Below are positions 7,435 through 15,230 of a stretch of DNA of 64,000 bases, one piece after another. Both the position numbers and the translations under genes were made by a program. Source of the DNA: CAUJGQ01 sp042408665 (GTDB taxonomy: Bacteria; Chloroflexota; Dehalococcoidia; CAUJGQ01); the NCBI GenBank assembly GCA_042408665.1, contig JBHOQW010000252.1:19054-83053 (forward strand), given 5' to 3'. The first letter of the stretch is position 1. Each line of letters starts with the position of its first letter. Under the pieces are notes generated by a model that saw only the letters and a program-made list of their open reading frames with translations, made no database searches and had not been told where the DNA came from.

Positions 7435-8208
7435 TTACCGCGGCGGCTCAATGGTGATGTTGCCGGCGTTGAAGTCGCTCAGGTTGAACTCGGCCTTGAA
7501 CGAGAGCGCGTCGTTGCCGCTCTGATCGGCGGACAGGGTGATGCGCACCGGCCACCGTTCTTTCTCGGTAAACCACAGGTTCATCTCAATCCGGTCAAAC
7601 AGCGTGGTTAACGTCGACGAGTTGCCCTGCAGTCCCATCCCAAGCTTGTTCAGGTCGCTGCCGCTCAGCCGGTAGCGGACGGTGTCTACCCCGCCCACGC
7701 GTTCCCGCGTACCCCGCACGCCGCCTCGCTCCAGATCGGCCGGGCTCACCCGGCAGAAGTCCTCGGGCTTGAAGCTGGGCGTCTCCGGGCTGCTCGGATT
7801 TTTCTCCCAGGGGCCGTTCCCCTGCCGAGTCCACACGTCGTTGCCGATACTGACGACCTCAAACGTCTGCCCACCGGCCTCTACCTTGCTCTGGAAGCGG
7901 TCCGGCGTCACCGCCGCGCCGCTGAGCTTGACGTCCCCGCCGCCGCCCACACCCGCGGAGGCTGGCAGCTTGATCGAGACCGTCCCTGTGTACCGGTAGC
8001 TCTTGAGGTTGGCCAGACACGACGTTCCGGTCGGAACCTGGGCAGCGTCGGGCGTCACCGGCGCCGCGGCCTGGGCGGCCGGTGACGGTGAGGCAGAGCC
8101 AGCCCCCTGCCCCGCCCCGCGGTCCTGCTTGTCGCCACCACGGGAACAGGCGATGAGCAGGGTGAGCACCAGCGCCGCGCCGCCGACCAGCCATGGTCTC
8201 GCTCGCAT
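7435..8208 (-). CDS. secreted lipoprotein of unknown function
   Basis: A 257-residue lipoprotein: signal segment VLTLLIAC with Cys21 as the lipidation site, a low-complexity Gly/Ser/Ala/Pro linker to about residue 60, then a beta-rich domain (SYRYTGTVSIKLP, GDVKLSGAAVTPDRFQ, WTRQGNGPWEKN, NLWFTEKERWPVRITLS, FKAEFNLSDFN). The alternating-strand pattern resembles the LolA/LppX-like fold that shields a lipid, but I cannot confirm this. It is divergent from the CapA-like gene, with 152 bases between the starts. Confidence 0.6.
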   Translation of the reverse strand: MRARPWLVGGAALVLTLLIACSRGGDKQDRGAGQGAGSASPSPAAQAAAPVTPDAAQVPTGTSCLANLKSYRYTGTVSIKLPASAGVGGGGDVKLSGAAVTPDRFQSKVEAGGQTFEVVSIGNDVWTRQGNGPWEKNPSSPETPSFKPEDFCRVSPADLERGGVRGTRERVGGVDTVRYRLSGSDLNKLGMGLQGNSSTLTTLFDRIEMNLWFTEKERWPVRITLSADQSGNDALSFKAEFNLSDFNAGNITIEPPR

Positions 8209-8360
8209 CCTTCCACCTCACTGCCGACGGCCACCGATAACCCGCCGGCCCTCGGCCGGCCGCCGCGTTTGCTCCCATGCTACGGGATCACGCCCAGGCT
8301 GTTCTCCGCCTTGAGCGACATTTGCGGTAGTCTGCAGGCGAATGGCTGAACGGTACGGTC

Positions 8361-10040
8361 ATGCGTGCGCTTACGCCCCTCCTGTGGCTCATGCTCACGC
8401 TCGCGGCGGTGGCGTGCCACCGCGAGCGGCCCGCGCTGCGCATTGAACAGCTCCCGGGCACGGGGCCGCTGTCCGTGGCCGTGCCGAGCGGCTGGCGCGC
8501 CGTCTATGGCGACCTTCTCACCGCCGCTCACCCGGATCGGGTACAGCTCCTGGAGATGAGCACCACGGCGGACGCCGCCGCCGCAGTCGCCGGAGGCCGG
8601 GCACGCCTCGCCCTCGTCCGCGCGTCGGACGCGACCGGGCTGGCCGTCGAGCCGTTCGCCACGGTGCCCCTCACCCTCCTGGTACCGTTCACCTTCCCGG
8701 TCGACGACGTGCGCCTGCACCAAGCTCGCGCCCTCGCCGCCGGCCAGATCGGCGACTGGCGCCCGCTGGACGGCCCGGCGGTGCCGGTACGGGCCGTGCT
8801 CTGGGGAAACGACGACGACGCGGCCGCCGCCGCGGCCGTGCTTGGCCTCCCACCCGTGGCGCCCGTGGCCGCGCCGGCAGAACGCCTGGCCGCGGGTGGG
8901 CTCGCGCTGCACATGGGCGCGCCTCCCTCACCGGCGCTCAAGCCGTTGCGCGTGGACGGACGGTTTCCAGATGAGGACGGCTACCCCCTGCTCGAGCGGC
9001 GCGCGGTGGTCGGCAACGTTAACGACCTTCCCGTGGTGCGCGCCGTCGCCGCCCTCCTGCGTGCCCAGGACCAGCGCCGGCAGCCGCGCGTGGTGCTGGA
9101 CGCCGTCGGGGACATCATGCTCGACCGGAGCGTCGGCCAGGCCATGCGCGAGCGCGGCATGACCTACCCCTTCGAGGCCGTGCAACCGCTGCTCGCGGGC
9201 AGCGACCTGCGCTTCGCTAACCTGGAGCTGCCCCTGACCGAGCGCGGCGCGCCGGCCGCCAAGCGGTACGTCTTCCGGGCGCCGCCGGCGGCGGCCGCCG
9301 CCTTGCGTGGCGCCGGCTTCACGCTCCTCTCGTTGGCGAACAACCACCTGCCGGACTACGGCCACGAGGGCCTGCTCGACACGCTGGCCGCGCTGGACCA
9401 GGCCGGTATCGCCCATACCGGCGCCGGCCGCTCCCAGGAGGAGGCCCACGCCCCGGCCGTGGTAACGGTGAATGGGCTGCGCATCGCCCTGCTGGCCTAC
9501 GTCAACGTGCCCGATGATGCCGGTAGTGGCTTCTCCACCCGGGCATGGGCCGCCGGGCCGGCCACGCCCGGGGTGGCCTGGGGCACGGTGGAGGCCGTGC
9601 GGCGGGACGTGGCGGCGGCGCGGGCGCAGGCCGATCTGGTGATCGTATCCATCCACGCCGGGTTCGAGTACACAGCGGTGCCGAACTCGGTGCAGCGCGA
9701 GCTGGCCCACGCCGCGGTCGATGCCGGGGCCACGCTGGTGCTGGGCAGCCACCCGCATGTCCTTCAAGGGGTGGAGTTCTACCGCGGTGCGCCGATCGTG
9801 TACAGCCTCGGCAACTTCGTGTTCGACCTGGACGACGACGATCGGCGCCAACCAGGGCTGCCCTCGGTGCTCTCCGCCGTGTTGCGCGTCACGCTGGACC
9901 GCTCGGGTGTGCGTGCGCTGCGGTTCTTGCCCGTGGTGATCGACGAGCGGGACGGCCGGCCCGTGCCGGTGAACGGACCGGAGGCGCGCTCGGTGCTGGA
10001 GCGCCTGTACCGGGTCAGCGCCGCGCTAGAAGGTGAGTGA
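8361..10040 (+). CDS. CapA-family lipoprotein with an N-terminal extra domain
   Basis: A 559-residue protein with a lipoprotein signal (LTLAAVAC, Cys19). Residues 25-240 resemble a bilobed solute-binding fold (LSVAVPSGWRAVYGDLL, ARLALVRASDATGLAVEPFA), and residues 245-555 form a CapA/PGA_cap metallophosphoesterase-like domain: VVLDAVGDIMLDRSVG, FANLELPLTE, LSLANNHLPDYG, IVSIHAGFEY, GSHPHVLQG and IVYSLGNFVF. CapA proteins act in poly-gamma-glutamate or envelope polymer metabolism. The domain combination is less usual than a lone CapA domain. The start at 8361 has a weak ribosome-binding site. Confidence 0.8.
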   Translation: MRALTPLLWLMLTLAAVACHRERPALRIEQLPGTGPLSVAVPSGWRAVYGDLLTAAHPDRVQLLEMSTTADAAAAVAGGRARLALVRASDATGLAVEPFATVPLTLLVPFTFPVDDVRLHQARALAAGQIGDWRPLDGPAVPVRAVLWGNDDDAAAAAAVLGLPPVAPVAAPAERLAAGGLALHMGAPPSPALKPLRVDGRFPDEDGYPLLERRAVVGNVNDLPVVRAVAALLRAQDQRRQPRVVLDAVGDIMLDRSVGQAMRERGMTYPFEAVQPLLAGSDLRFANLELPLTERGAPAAKRYVFRAPPAAAAALRGAGFTLLSLANNHLPDYGHEGLLDTLAALDQAGIAHTGAGRSQEEAHAPAVVTVNGLRIALLAYVNVPDDAGSGFSTRAWAAGPATPGVAWGTVEAVRRDVAAARAQADLVIVSIHAGFEYTAVPNSVQRELAHAAVDAGATLVLGSHPHVLQGVEFYRGAPIVYSLGNFVFDLDDDDRRQPGLPSVLSAVLRVTLDRSGVRALRFLPVVIDERDGRPVPVNGPEARSVLERLYRVSAALEGE

Positions 10041-10063
10041 GGCGACGAGCCTCGTGGCGCGGG

Positions 10064-10714
10064 TCAGTCGGAGATGCGCTGCGGGTTGCGCAGGTAGTCC
10101 AGGCTGCGACGGTACCATTCCTCGCTGATCTTGCCGCTCGACATCAGGTAATTGAGCAGCGTCTCCAGGTCCAGCATCGGGATGAGGCGGATGTTGTGCT
10201 GCTTGAGCCGCTCACGCCCCCCCTGCCGCCGATCCAGCAGCACGATGGCATCCCGCACCACGAGACCCCGGTCACGGAGCTGCTGCGCCGTCTCGATGAT
10301 GCTGGTACCGCCGGTGATCAGGTCGTCGATGATGAGCACGGTTTGACCGGGCACGTAGTTGCCCTCGATCACGCTGGACCGGCCCTCTTTGGTGGGGTGC
10401 AGGTAGATCATCGGCACTTTGGAGACCAGCGAGAACGCCGTGGCCAGATGCAGACCGCCGAACGGGACGCCGGCCACCAGACTGAAGGGCGAGATGCCGG
10501 GATGCAGCATGCTGAGCAGCGTTTCGGTCTCCTCTTTCATGACGCGGGCGATGCGCCGCAGGGTTAACGGCCGGCTCACCAGCAGGCGCAGGTTGACGTA
10601 CACGGGCGAATGCAACGTGCGGCCAATGTTGAAATCCCCGAATTTGATCGCACCGAGGTCCCACAGTTCTCGGGCCAGCCACAGATTCCCCGCGTTGCCG
10701 CTGCCGCGTGCCAT
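10064..10714 (-). CDS. pyrE: orotate phosphoribosyltransferase
   Basis: Transfers ribose-5-phosphate from PRPP to orotate, giving OMP in pyrimidine synthesis. The 216-residue protein has the PRPP-binding signature VLIIDDLITGGTS (type I PRTase fold), a KFGDFNIGRTLHSPVYVNLR substrate segment and GVPFGGLHLATAFSL. I prefer the ATG at 10714, following AAGGA; a TTG nine codons upstream is possible. The gene sits directly downstream of a strong intrinsic terminator and a 280-base structured leader, which implies control by transcription attenuation. It converges on the CapA-like gene with a 23-base gap. Confidence 0.9.
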   Translation of the reverse strand: MARGSGNAGNLWLARELWDLGAIKFGDFNIGRTLHSPVYVNLRLLVSRPLTLRRIARVMKEETETLLSMLHPGISPFSLVAGVPFGGLHLATAFSLVSKVPMIYLHPTKEGRSSVIEGNYVPGQTVLIIDDLITGGTSIIETAQQLRDRGLVVRDAIVLLDRRQGGRERLKQHNIRLIPMLDLETLLNYLMSSGKISEEWYRRSLDYLRNPQRISD

Positions 10715-10743
10715 CCCCTTCACCGTCCTTACCGTGTCCAAGG

Positions 10744-11021
10744 AAACAAAAAAGGCCCCGTCCGCTGGACGCAGCCTTGACCAGGAGCACTATACATTAT
10801 TCCGCATCGGCACGGGCCCCACACCCGGGGAGCACCCACCGTGATGGCTCGCTTTGCTGCAACCTACCCTCTACGCTGAGCCGTGGAGCGAGGCCCGCCG
10901 CCGGCGCCCTGCCCAAAGGCAGGGCTTACCTGTCAACCTGCCAGACCCTCCACAGGGCGTGCAAGCGCATGGCTCCCTCCGCTCAGCATGCCGGGATCGC
11001 CATGAGGCCGCAGTCCGGCCT
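10744..11021 (-). ncRNA. structured leader RNA of pyrE (candidate attenuator or riboregulator)
   Basis: A minus-strand promoter at 11028-11056 would start RNA near 11021. The RNA contains a 5' hairpin (AGGCCG/CGGCCT, 11005-11021), a perfect 8-bp hairpin (10906-10913 with 10918-10925), a long-range helix GCUGAGC/GCUCAGC (10981-10987 with 10875-10881) and a terminator (10748-10776). Segment 11005-11016 is complementary, with one bulge and one G-U pair, to 10767-10777, the left arm of the terminator, so a closing helix and the terminator are mutually exclusive. I see none of the conserved core sequences of SRP RNA, tmRNA, RNase P RNA or a T-box, and no recognisable PyrR-type loop. Identity is unknown. 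Confidence 0.45.
10748..10776 (-). terminator. intrinsic terminator in pyrE leader
   Basis: On the minus strand GGCTGCGTCC (10767-10776), loop AGC, and GGACGGGGCC (10754-10763) form a ten-position stem with one G-G mismatch and one G-U pair, followed by six T (10748-10753) and then GTTT. This is the clearest Rho-independent terminator in the window, and it lies only 33 bases upstream of the pyrE start. A -10-like TATAGT at 10789-10794 lies just before it. Confidence 0.8.
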
Positions 11022-11027
11022 ACCCGC

Positions 11028-11056
11028 ACGCTAGCATCGGTTCTAAAAGCTGTCAA
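11028..11056 (-). promoter_or_regulatory. promoter of the pyrE leader
   Basis: A perfect TTGACA (11051-11056) lies 17 bases from TAGCGT (11028-11033) on the minus strand. The -35 overlaps the stop codon of the upstream rfbD gene, so pyrE can be transcribed separately from the thiolase-rfbD group. Confidence 0.7.
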
Positions 11057-11952
11057 GTACCCTGTTCCGATCGCAGAACCCGTTCCCAACCGGCACGCAG
11101 GTGGCCTTTTGCCCGCAGGTAGGCTGCCAGCGCCTCCTCCAGCGGTCGCAGCGGGGGGATGCCGATGGCGCGCAGCCGGTCGTTGGCCAGCACGGAGTAC
11201 GCCGGTCGCGGGGCGGGGGCCCCGTATTCGGCGGACGAGACGGGCGTGAGCTGGGCGGGTGTGTCCGTGAGCCGGAAGATCAGGGCGGCGAAATCGTGCC
11301 AGGAGATGGTGCCCGCGTTCGTGATGTGGCAGACACCGTACGCCTCGGTGCGCGCCAGGCGCACCAGGGCGGCGGCTAGGTCGGCCGTGGCCGTCGGGCC
11401 AAGCACCTGGTCGTTGACGACGCGCAGCGGCCGACCCTCGCGGGCGAGACGCAGCATGGTCTCCACGAAGTTGCCGCCCTTGCCCGACGCGCCGGCCACG
11501 CCGTACAGCCCCGAGCTGCGCACGATGTAGTGGCGCGGGTTGGCCAGTGCCACCAGCCGCTCGCCGGCGGCCTTGCTGGCGCCGTAGGCGTTGAGCGGGC
11601 CTGGCCGGTCCTCCTCCCGATAGGGGCGACGGGCCGTGCCCGAGAAGACGTAGTCGGTGCTCACCCACAGCACGGCCGCGTCCACGGCGGCCGCCCACCG
11701 CGCCACCAGCCACGCCCCGTAGGCGTTGACGTGAAAGGCCACTGTCGGGTCGCGTTCCAGGTCGTCCACGCGGTGCGCCGCCGCCAGGTTGACCACCAGG
11801 TGCGGGCGGGTCGCCTCCACCGCGGCGCGCACGGCCGCGGGGTCGGTGACGTCGCAGTCGCGGTGGCTGAGGGCACGGACCTCGGCGTCCGGCCAGGAAC
11901 GCACCAGGTCGTGACCGAGCTGGGAGCGGGCGCCGAGCACCAGGACGCGCAC
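11053..11952 (-). CDS. rfbD: dTDP-4-dehydrorhamnose reductase
   Basis: Reduces dTDP-4-dehydrorhamnose to dTDP-L-rhamnose with NAD(P)H, the last step of the rhamnose donor pathway. The 299-residue extended SDR protein has an N-terminal nucleotide motif VLGARSQLGHDLV, the catalytic STDYVFSGT and YGASKAAGE (Tyr and Lys) motifs, and a C-terminal PRPAYSVLANDRLRAIGI substrate segment typical of RfbD/RmlD. A GTG start at 11952 follows one base after the preceding stop, so translation is probably coupled. No other rml genes are in the window. Confidence 0.88.
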   Translation of the reverse strand: MRVLVLGARSQLGHDLVRSWPDAEVRALSHRDCDVTDPAAVRAAVEATRPHLVVNLAAAHRVDDLERDPTVAFHVNAYGAWLVARWAAAVDAAVLWVSTDYVFSGTARRPYREEDRPGPLNAYGASKAAGERLVALANPRHYIVRSSGLYGVAGASGKGGNFVETMLRLAREGRPLRVVNDQVLGPTATADLAAALVRLARTEAYGVCHITNAGTISWHDFAALIFRLTDTPAQLTPVSSAEYGAPAPRPAYSVLANDRLRAIGIPPLRPLEEALAAYLRAKGHLRAGWERVLRSEQGT

Positions 11953-11953
11953 G

Positions 11954-12916
11954 CTAGCCGGCCTCCGTCCGGCCCGGGCGTGGCCGCTCGTCCATGAGCA
12001 TCCGCAGGAGGGCCATCCGCACGTACAGACCGTTCTCCGCCTGACGGAACACGGCCACGCGCGGGTCGGTTAGGTACTCCTCGGGCAGCTCCGGGCCGGC
12101 CGGCAGCGGATGGAGGATCACCGCGTCGTCTGGGAGCGCCGCCAACACGTCTGCGGTGAGGGTGAAGCAGCGCTCATCCTCGCTGGGGCCGTACAAGTGC
12201 TGGAGGGCAAAGTGGCTGAACTGTCCGGCCACAAAGTATAAGACGTCCGTATCCGCCGCCGCCTTGCGCAGGTCGAGGCCGACGTCAAACTGGAGCGCGT
12301 CGCTGCCAATCGCCTGCTGGATGTTCTCCGTCACCTTGAGCACGGCCGGCGAGATGAAGTGGAAGCGCACGCCCCGGTACCGCAGGGCCAGCAGCTTGAC
12401 GAACGAGCGCATGGCCGGCCAGCGCCAGAAGCTGGTGTCCCCCACCAGTGTGACCCGCAGCCCGTCCGGTGGGCCGCGCCGCTCGACGATCGTCACCAGG
12501 TCGAGCAGCGCCTGCGTTGGGTGTTCGCCCTCCGGCTCGCCGCCGTTGAACACCGGCATGGCCGCCACCCTGGCCGCGCGGGCGGCGCCGCCGGCCTGCT
12601 CCGCCCGGATCACCAGACCGTCGAAGTGCCAGGCGTTAAGGATGCGCACCGTGTCCTCCACGCTCTGCTCGCGGGCCTGCGGCGACAGGGTGCTCGGGCG
12701 CAGCTCACGCACGCGCCCGCCCAGGATCTCCATCGCCTCGGCGAAGGAAGAGGCCGTGAGGAGGCTTTCCTGATACAGCAGAATAGCGAGCTTGCGCCCA
12801 CGCAGCGGCTCGCCCGTCCCGACGAGCGCCGCGCGTTCCATGCGCTGCGTCTCGGGGATGAGCTCCGTCTCGATCCAGCGGCGGTCGAACTGCGCGACCT
12901 CAAGCACGTGGCGCAT
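11954..12916 (-). CDS. degenerate aspartate/ornithine carbamoyltransferase-like protein
   Basis: The 320-residue protein has the ATCase/OTCase two-domain layout: a carbamoyl-phosphate domain, then GEHPTQALLDL (His132, Gln135), a VTLVGDTSFWRW second-domain start, ILHPLPAGPELP and a closing ENGLYVRMALLRML. Key residues are altered. The STRTR carbamoyl-phosphate loop reads SLLTA (51-55), the segment where ATCase has RVQKER reads VAGQFSHF (229-236), and HPLPR reads HPLPAG. Arg104 is kept. It is therefore unlikely to be an ordinary catalytic ATCase. It may be a regulatory or structural partner, or act on another substrate. The ATG at 12916 follows AGGAGGG; the gene sits 25 bases after the thiolase and one base before rfbD. 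Confidence 0.75.
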   Translation of the reverse strand: MRHVLEVAQFDRRWIETELIPETQRMERAALVGTGEPLRGRKLAILLYQESLLTASSFAEAMEILGGRVRELRPSTLSPQAREQSVEDTVRILNAWHFDGLVIRAEQAGGAARAARVAAMPVFNGGEPEGEHPTQALLDLVTIVERRGPPDGLRVTLVGDTSFWRWPAMRSFVKLLALRYRGVRFHFISPAVLKVTENIQQAIGSDALQFDVGLDLRKAAADTDVLYFVAGQFSHFALQHLYGPSEDERCFTLTADVLAALPDDAVILHPLPAGPELPEEYLTDPRVAVFRQAENGLYVRMALLRMLMDERPRPGRTEAG

Positions 12917-12941
12917 GCGGCGGCTCCGCCCTCCTGTGTTC

Positions 12942-14129
12942 TCAGTTCCGGCTGACGACCATGGCGATGCCCTGGCCACCGCCGATGCACAGCGTGGCCA
13001 GGCCGAGGTGGGCCGCGCGCCGCCGCATCTCGTGCAGGAGCGTCACCAGGATGCGCGCGCCGCTGGCGCCGATCGGGTGCCCGAGGGCGATGGCGCCGCC
13101 GTTCACGTTCAGCTTCTCCGGGTCGAGGCCCAGCTCCCGCTGTACGGCGATGCTCTGGGCGGCAAACGCCTCGTTGGCTTCCACAAGGTCGAGCTGGCGT
13201 ATGTCCAGGTCGGCGCGGGCCAGCGCCTTACGCGTGGCGGGTACGGGACCGATCCCCATGATCTTGGGGTCCACCCCCGCCGCGGCCCAGCTCCGGATGG
13301 TGGCCAGCGGCTCGAGACCCAGCGCTGCGGCCTTGCGCCGGCTCATCACCACCACGGCGGCGGCGCCGTCGTTGATGCCGGAGGCGTTTCCGGCGGTGAC
13401 AGCACCGTCTTTCTTGAAGGCCGGCCGCAGGGTGGCCAACCGCTCCAGGGTCGTGTCCGGGCGGGGGTGCTCGTCGGTGCTGACCACCGTCGTGCCCTTG
13501 CGTCCCGGTACTTCGACCGGCACGATCTCGTCGTTGAAGCGGCCGCTGCGGATGGCCTCGGCGGCGCGGCGCTGGCTCTCGGCGGCGAAGGCGTCCTGCT
13601 CGGCGCGTGAGATCTCCCACCGTTCGCTAATGTTCTCCGCCGTCACCCCCATGTGGCAGTCGGCGAAGGCGCACCACAGGCCGTCCAGGATCATGCTGTC
13701 GAGGACCTGGTCATGCCCCATGCGGTAGCCGAAGCGGGCCTTGGGCAGCAGGTAGGGGGCGGCGCTCATGTTCTCTTGGCCGCCCGCCACGACGACCTCG
13801 GCGTCGCCGGTGAGCACCGCCTGGGCGGCCAGCACCACGGCCTTCAGCCCGGAGCCGCACACCTTGTTGATGGTGGTGGCCGGCACGGTCTCCGGCAGTC
13901 CGGCCGCCATCGCCGCCTGCCGCGCCGGGTTCATGCCCAGGCCGGCCTGCAGCACGTTGCCCATGATCACCTCATCCACCTGCTCGGGTGCGACCCCGGC
14001 CCGGCGCAGTGCCTCGCGGATCACCACCGCGCCCAGCCGCGGCGCGGGCATCTCCGCCAGGGCGCCGCCGAAGGCGCCGATGGGCGTGCGCACCGCGCTG
14101 ACGATCACCGCTTCATCTTGACCGGTCAT
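12942..14129 (-). CDS. acetyl-CoA acetyltransferase (thiolase II)
   Basis: Thiolase joining two acetyl-CoA to acetoacetyl-CoA, or cleaving it. The 395-residue protein carries the nucleophile motif NKVCGSGLKAV (Cys near 90), ENMSAAPYLLP, NGGAIALGHPIGASGAR (His) and the terminal CIGGGQGIAMV loop (second Cys). All catalytic residues are present. ATG 14129 follows AAAGGA. It is the first gene of a leftward set with the carbamoyltransferase-like gene and rfbD. Whether it serves fatty-acid breakdown or polymer or mevalonate supply cannot be decided from this context. Confidence 0.93.
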   Translation of the reverse strand: MTGQDEAVIVSAVRTPIGAFGGALAEMPAPRLGAVVIREALRRAGVAPEQVDEVIMGNVLQAGLGMNPARQAAMAAGLPETVPATTINKVCGSGLKAVVLAAQAVLTGDAEVVVAGGQENMSAAPYLLPKARFGYRMGHDQVLDSMILDGLWCAFADCHMGVTAENISERWEISRAEQDAFAAESQRRAAEAIRSGRFNDEIVPVEVPGRKGTTVVSTDEHPRPDTTLERLATLRPAFKKDGAVTAGNASGINDGAAAVVVMSRRKAAALGLEPLATIRSWAAAGVDPKIMGIGPVPATRKALARADLDIRQLDLVEANEAFAAQSIAVQRELGLDPEKLNVNGGAIALGHPIGASGARILVTLLHEMRRRAAHLGLATLCIGGGQGIAMVVSRN

Positions 14130-14294
14130 GCCCGTGGTCCTTTCGTTGGGGGTAGGGGTTGCCCGCCTGTATGGTAGCGAGCCGCCCGGTCGTGGTCGAG
14201 GCGTGGCGTGGCGAACGGACAACTTGTTCGCCGCCACCGCTTGCAAGCGCGCGGCCGACGGGCCAAACTGTTACATAACTGTAGCCCCTGCCGC

Positions 14295-14324
14295 TTGGCA
14301 GGGCTTCCCCGTCGGGCTTAGCAT
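14295..14324 (+). promoter_or_regulatory. candidate promoter for the 14.4-16.8 kb genes
   Basis: TTGGCA (14295-14300) and TAGCAT (14319-14324) with an 18-base spacer lie 66 bases ahead of the first gene of this group. The rest of the 260-base gap 14130-14389 holds nothing else I can support. Confidence 0.4.
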
Positions 14325-14389
14325 CAGAGCAGCCGATGCGCAGCGTGGTCGATATGTCGTAGGCGACAGTGTATCGGGAGGAGGCACCA

Positions 14390-14626
14390 ATGGCCCGATT
14401 GATCATCGCGAACCGGCGTGGGCACCAGACCATTGAGTGGGACCCGGCGGTGGACACCGACGAGAACCGCGCCGCGATCGCCGAGGCGGAGCGCATCATC
14501 GAGGAAGCGCGCCGCCACGGCTGCCGCGTGTCGCGCAAGGTCGGTAACCAGCACGTGCTGGACGATCGCCCGTTCGACGCCACGGTTGAGGAATACCAGA
14601 TCATCGCCCCCATCGCCGGTGGCTGA
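14390..14626 (+). CDS. small conserved-looking hypothetical protein (78 aa)
   Basis: A soluble protein with a beta start (ARLIIANRRGHQTIEWDP), a charged helix (RAAIAEAERIIEEARRHG) and a beta end (VSRKVGNQHVLDDRPFD, EYQIIAPIAGG). Its shape fits a small alpha/beta domain; I do not recognise the family. ATG 14390 follows a very strong GGGAGGAGG site. Its TGA overlaps the ATG of the next gene by one base, so the two are translationally coupled and may work together. Confidence 0.65.
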   Translation: MARLIIANRRGHQTIEWDPAVDTDENRAAIAEAERIIEEARRHGCRVSRKVGNQHVLDDRPFDATVEEYQIIAPIAGG

Positions 14627-15213
14627 TGCCCACCGCCCGCGGCGATGAGTCCATCCCGGCGGGAGGGCGTACCTGCCCGCGACCGCTGGGAGGCTCCTGC
14701 CCACCATGTGCCGGGGAGAGGTGTGCACCGTTGCTGGGCCTGCTCCGCCGTCTGTTCCGGCCACCCGTCACGGCACCGCCGTCCGAGTCACGGGAGCGGC
14801 TGGAGCTGCCCTGGACGCGCGGCTGGTACCACGTGCCGCGGCGCAGCGCCGGCGCCGATTTCCGGCGGGAGGACTACCGCACGGCGCGGGCCAACGCGCG
14901 TGAGGTGGCGCGGCGCACGCTGGGCGACGAGCTGTGGGAACAGCTCCAGCAGCAGGGCTACCTGGACGTTCCGTCCAAGCGCTTCCCGGGCGTCACCTAC
15001 CGGCTGCGCGTGGGCCTGCGCATTGAGGTGCGCTGTGCGCCGGGGGTGCGCTGCCCGTGGCGCTTCAACTACCTCTGCATCAACCCCACGTATCCACTGC
15101 CGGAGGAGGAGTTCTTCGCACACCTCTACCTGTACGTGCGCGATAACGAAGACGAGGTAATCCGGGTAGCGGCGCCGCAGCCGTGGGATCAGCCGCTCGG
15201 CCGCACGTTCTAA
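14626..15213 (+). CDS. hypothetical protein (195 aa)
   Basis: A soluble protein with an N-terminal Cys-containing, Pro-rich stretch (residues 1-60) of doubtful coding reality, and a more regular segment from about residue 60 (LELPWTRGWYHVP) onward with a helix REVARRTLGDELWEQLQQQGYLDVP, two beta strands (YRLRVGLRIEVRCAPG) and an aromatic C-terminus. The strands and the RFNYLCINP segment suggest a compact alpha/beta fold. I do not recognise it. It starts inside the stop of the preceding small gene and ends 17 bases before the HD-GYP gene. Confidence 0.55.
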   Translation: MPTARGDESIPAGGRTCPRPLGGSCPPCAGERCAPLLGLLRRLFRPPVTAPPSESRERLELPWTRGWYHVPRRSAGADFRREDYRTARANAREVARRTLGDELWEQLQQQGYLDVPSKRFPGVTYRLRVGLRIEVRCAPGVRCPWRFNYLCINPTYPLPEEEFFAHLYLYVRDNEDEVIRVAAPQPWDQPLGRTF

Positions 15214-15230
15214 CGGCAGGAGGGCGTCCC

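Noticed and set aside
5544..7457. Long open frame antisense to citrate synthase
   Set aside because: High GC keeps opposite frames open; the minus strand encodes a full citrate synthase with catalytic motifs, while the plus frame has no recognisable domain and a biased Arg/Gly/His composition.
10744..11021. Known housekeeping RNA (SRP RNA, tmRNA, RNase P RNA) or T-box leader
   Set aside because: The conserved cores (SRP GGAA apical loop, tmRNA TTCGA 3' end, RNase P AGGAAAGUCC, T-box GGGTGGNACC) are absent.
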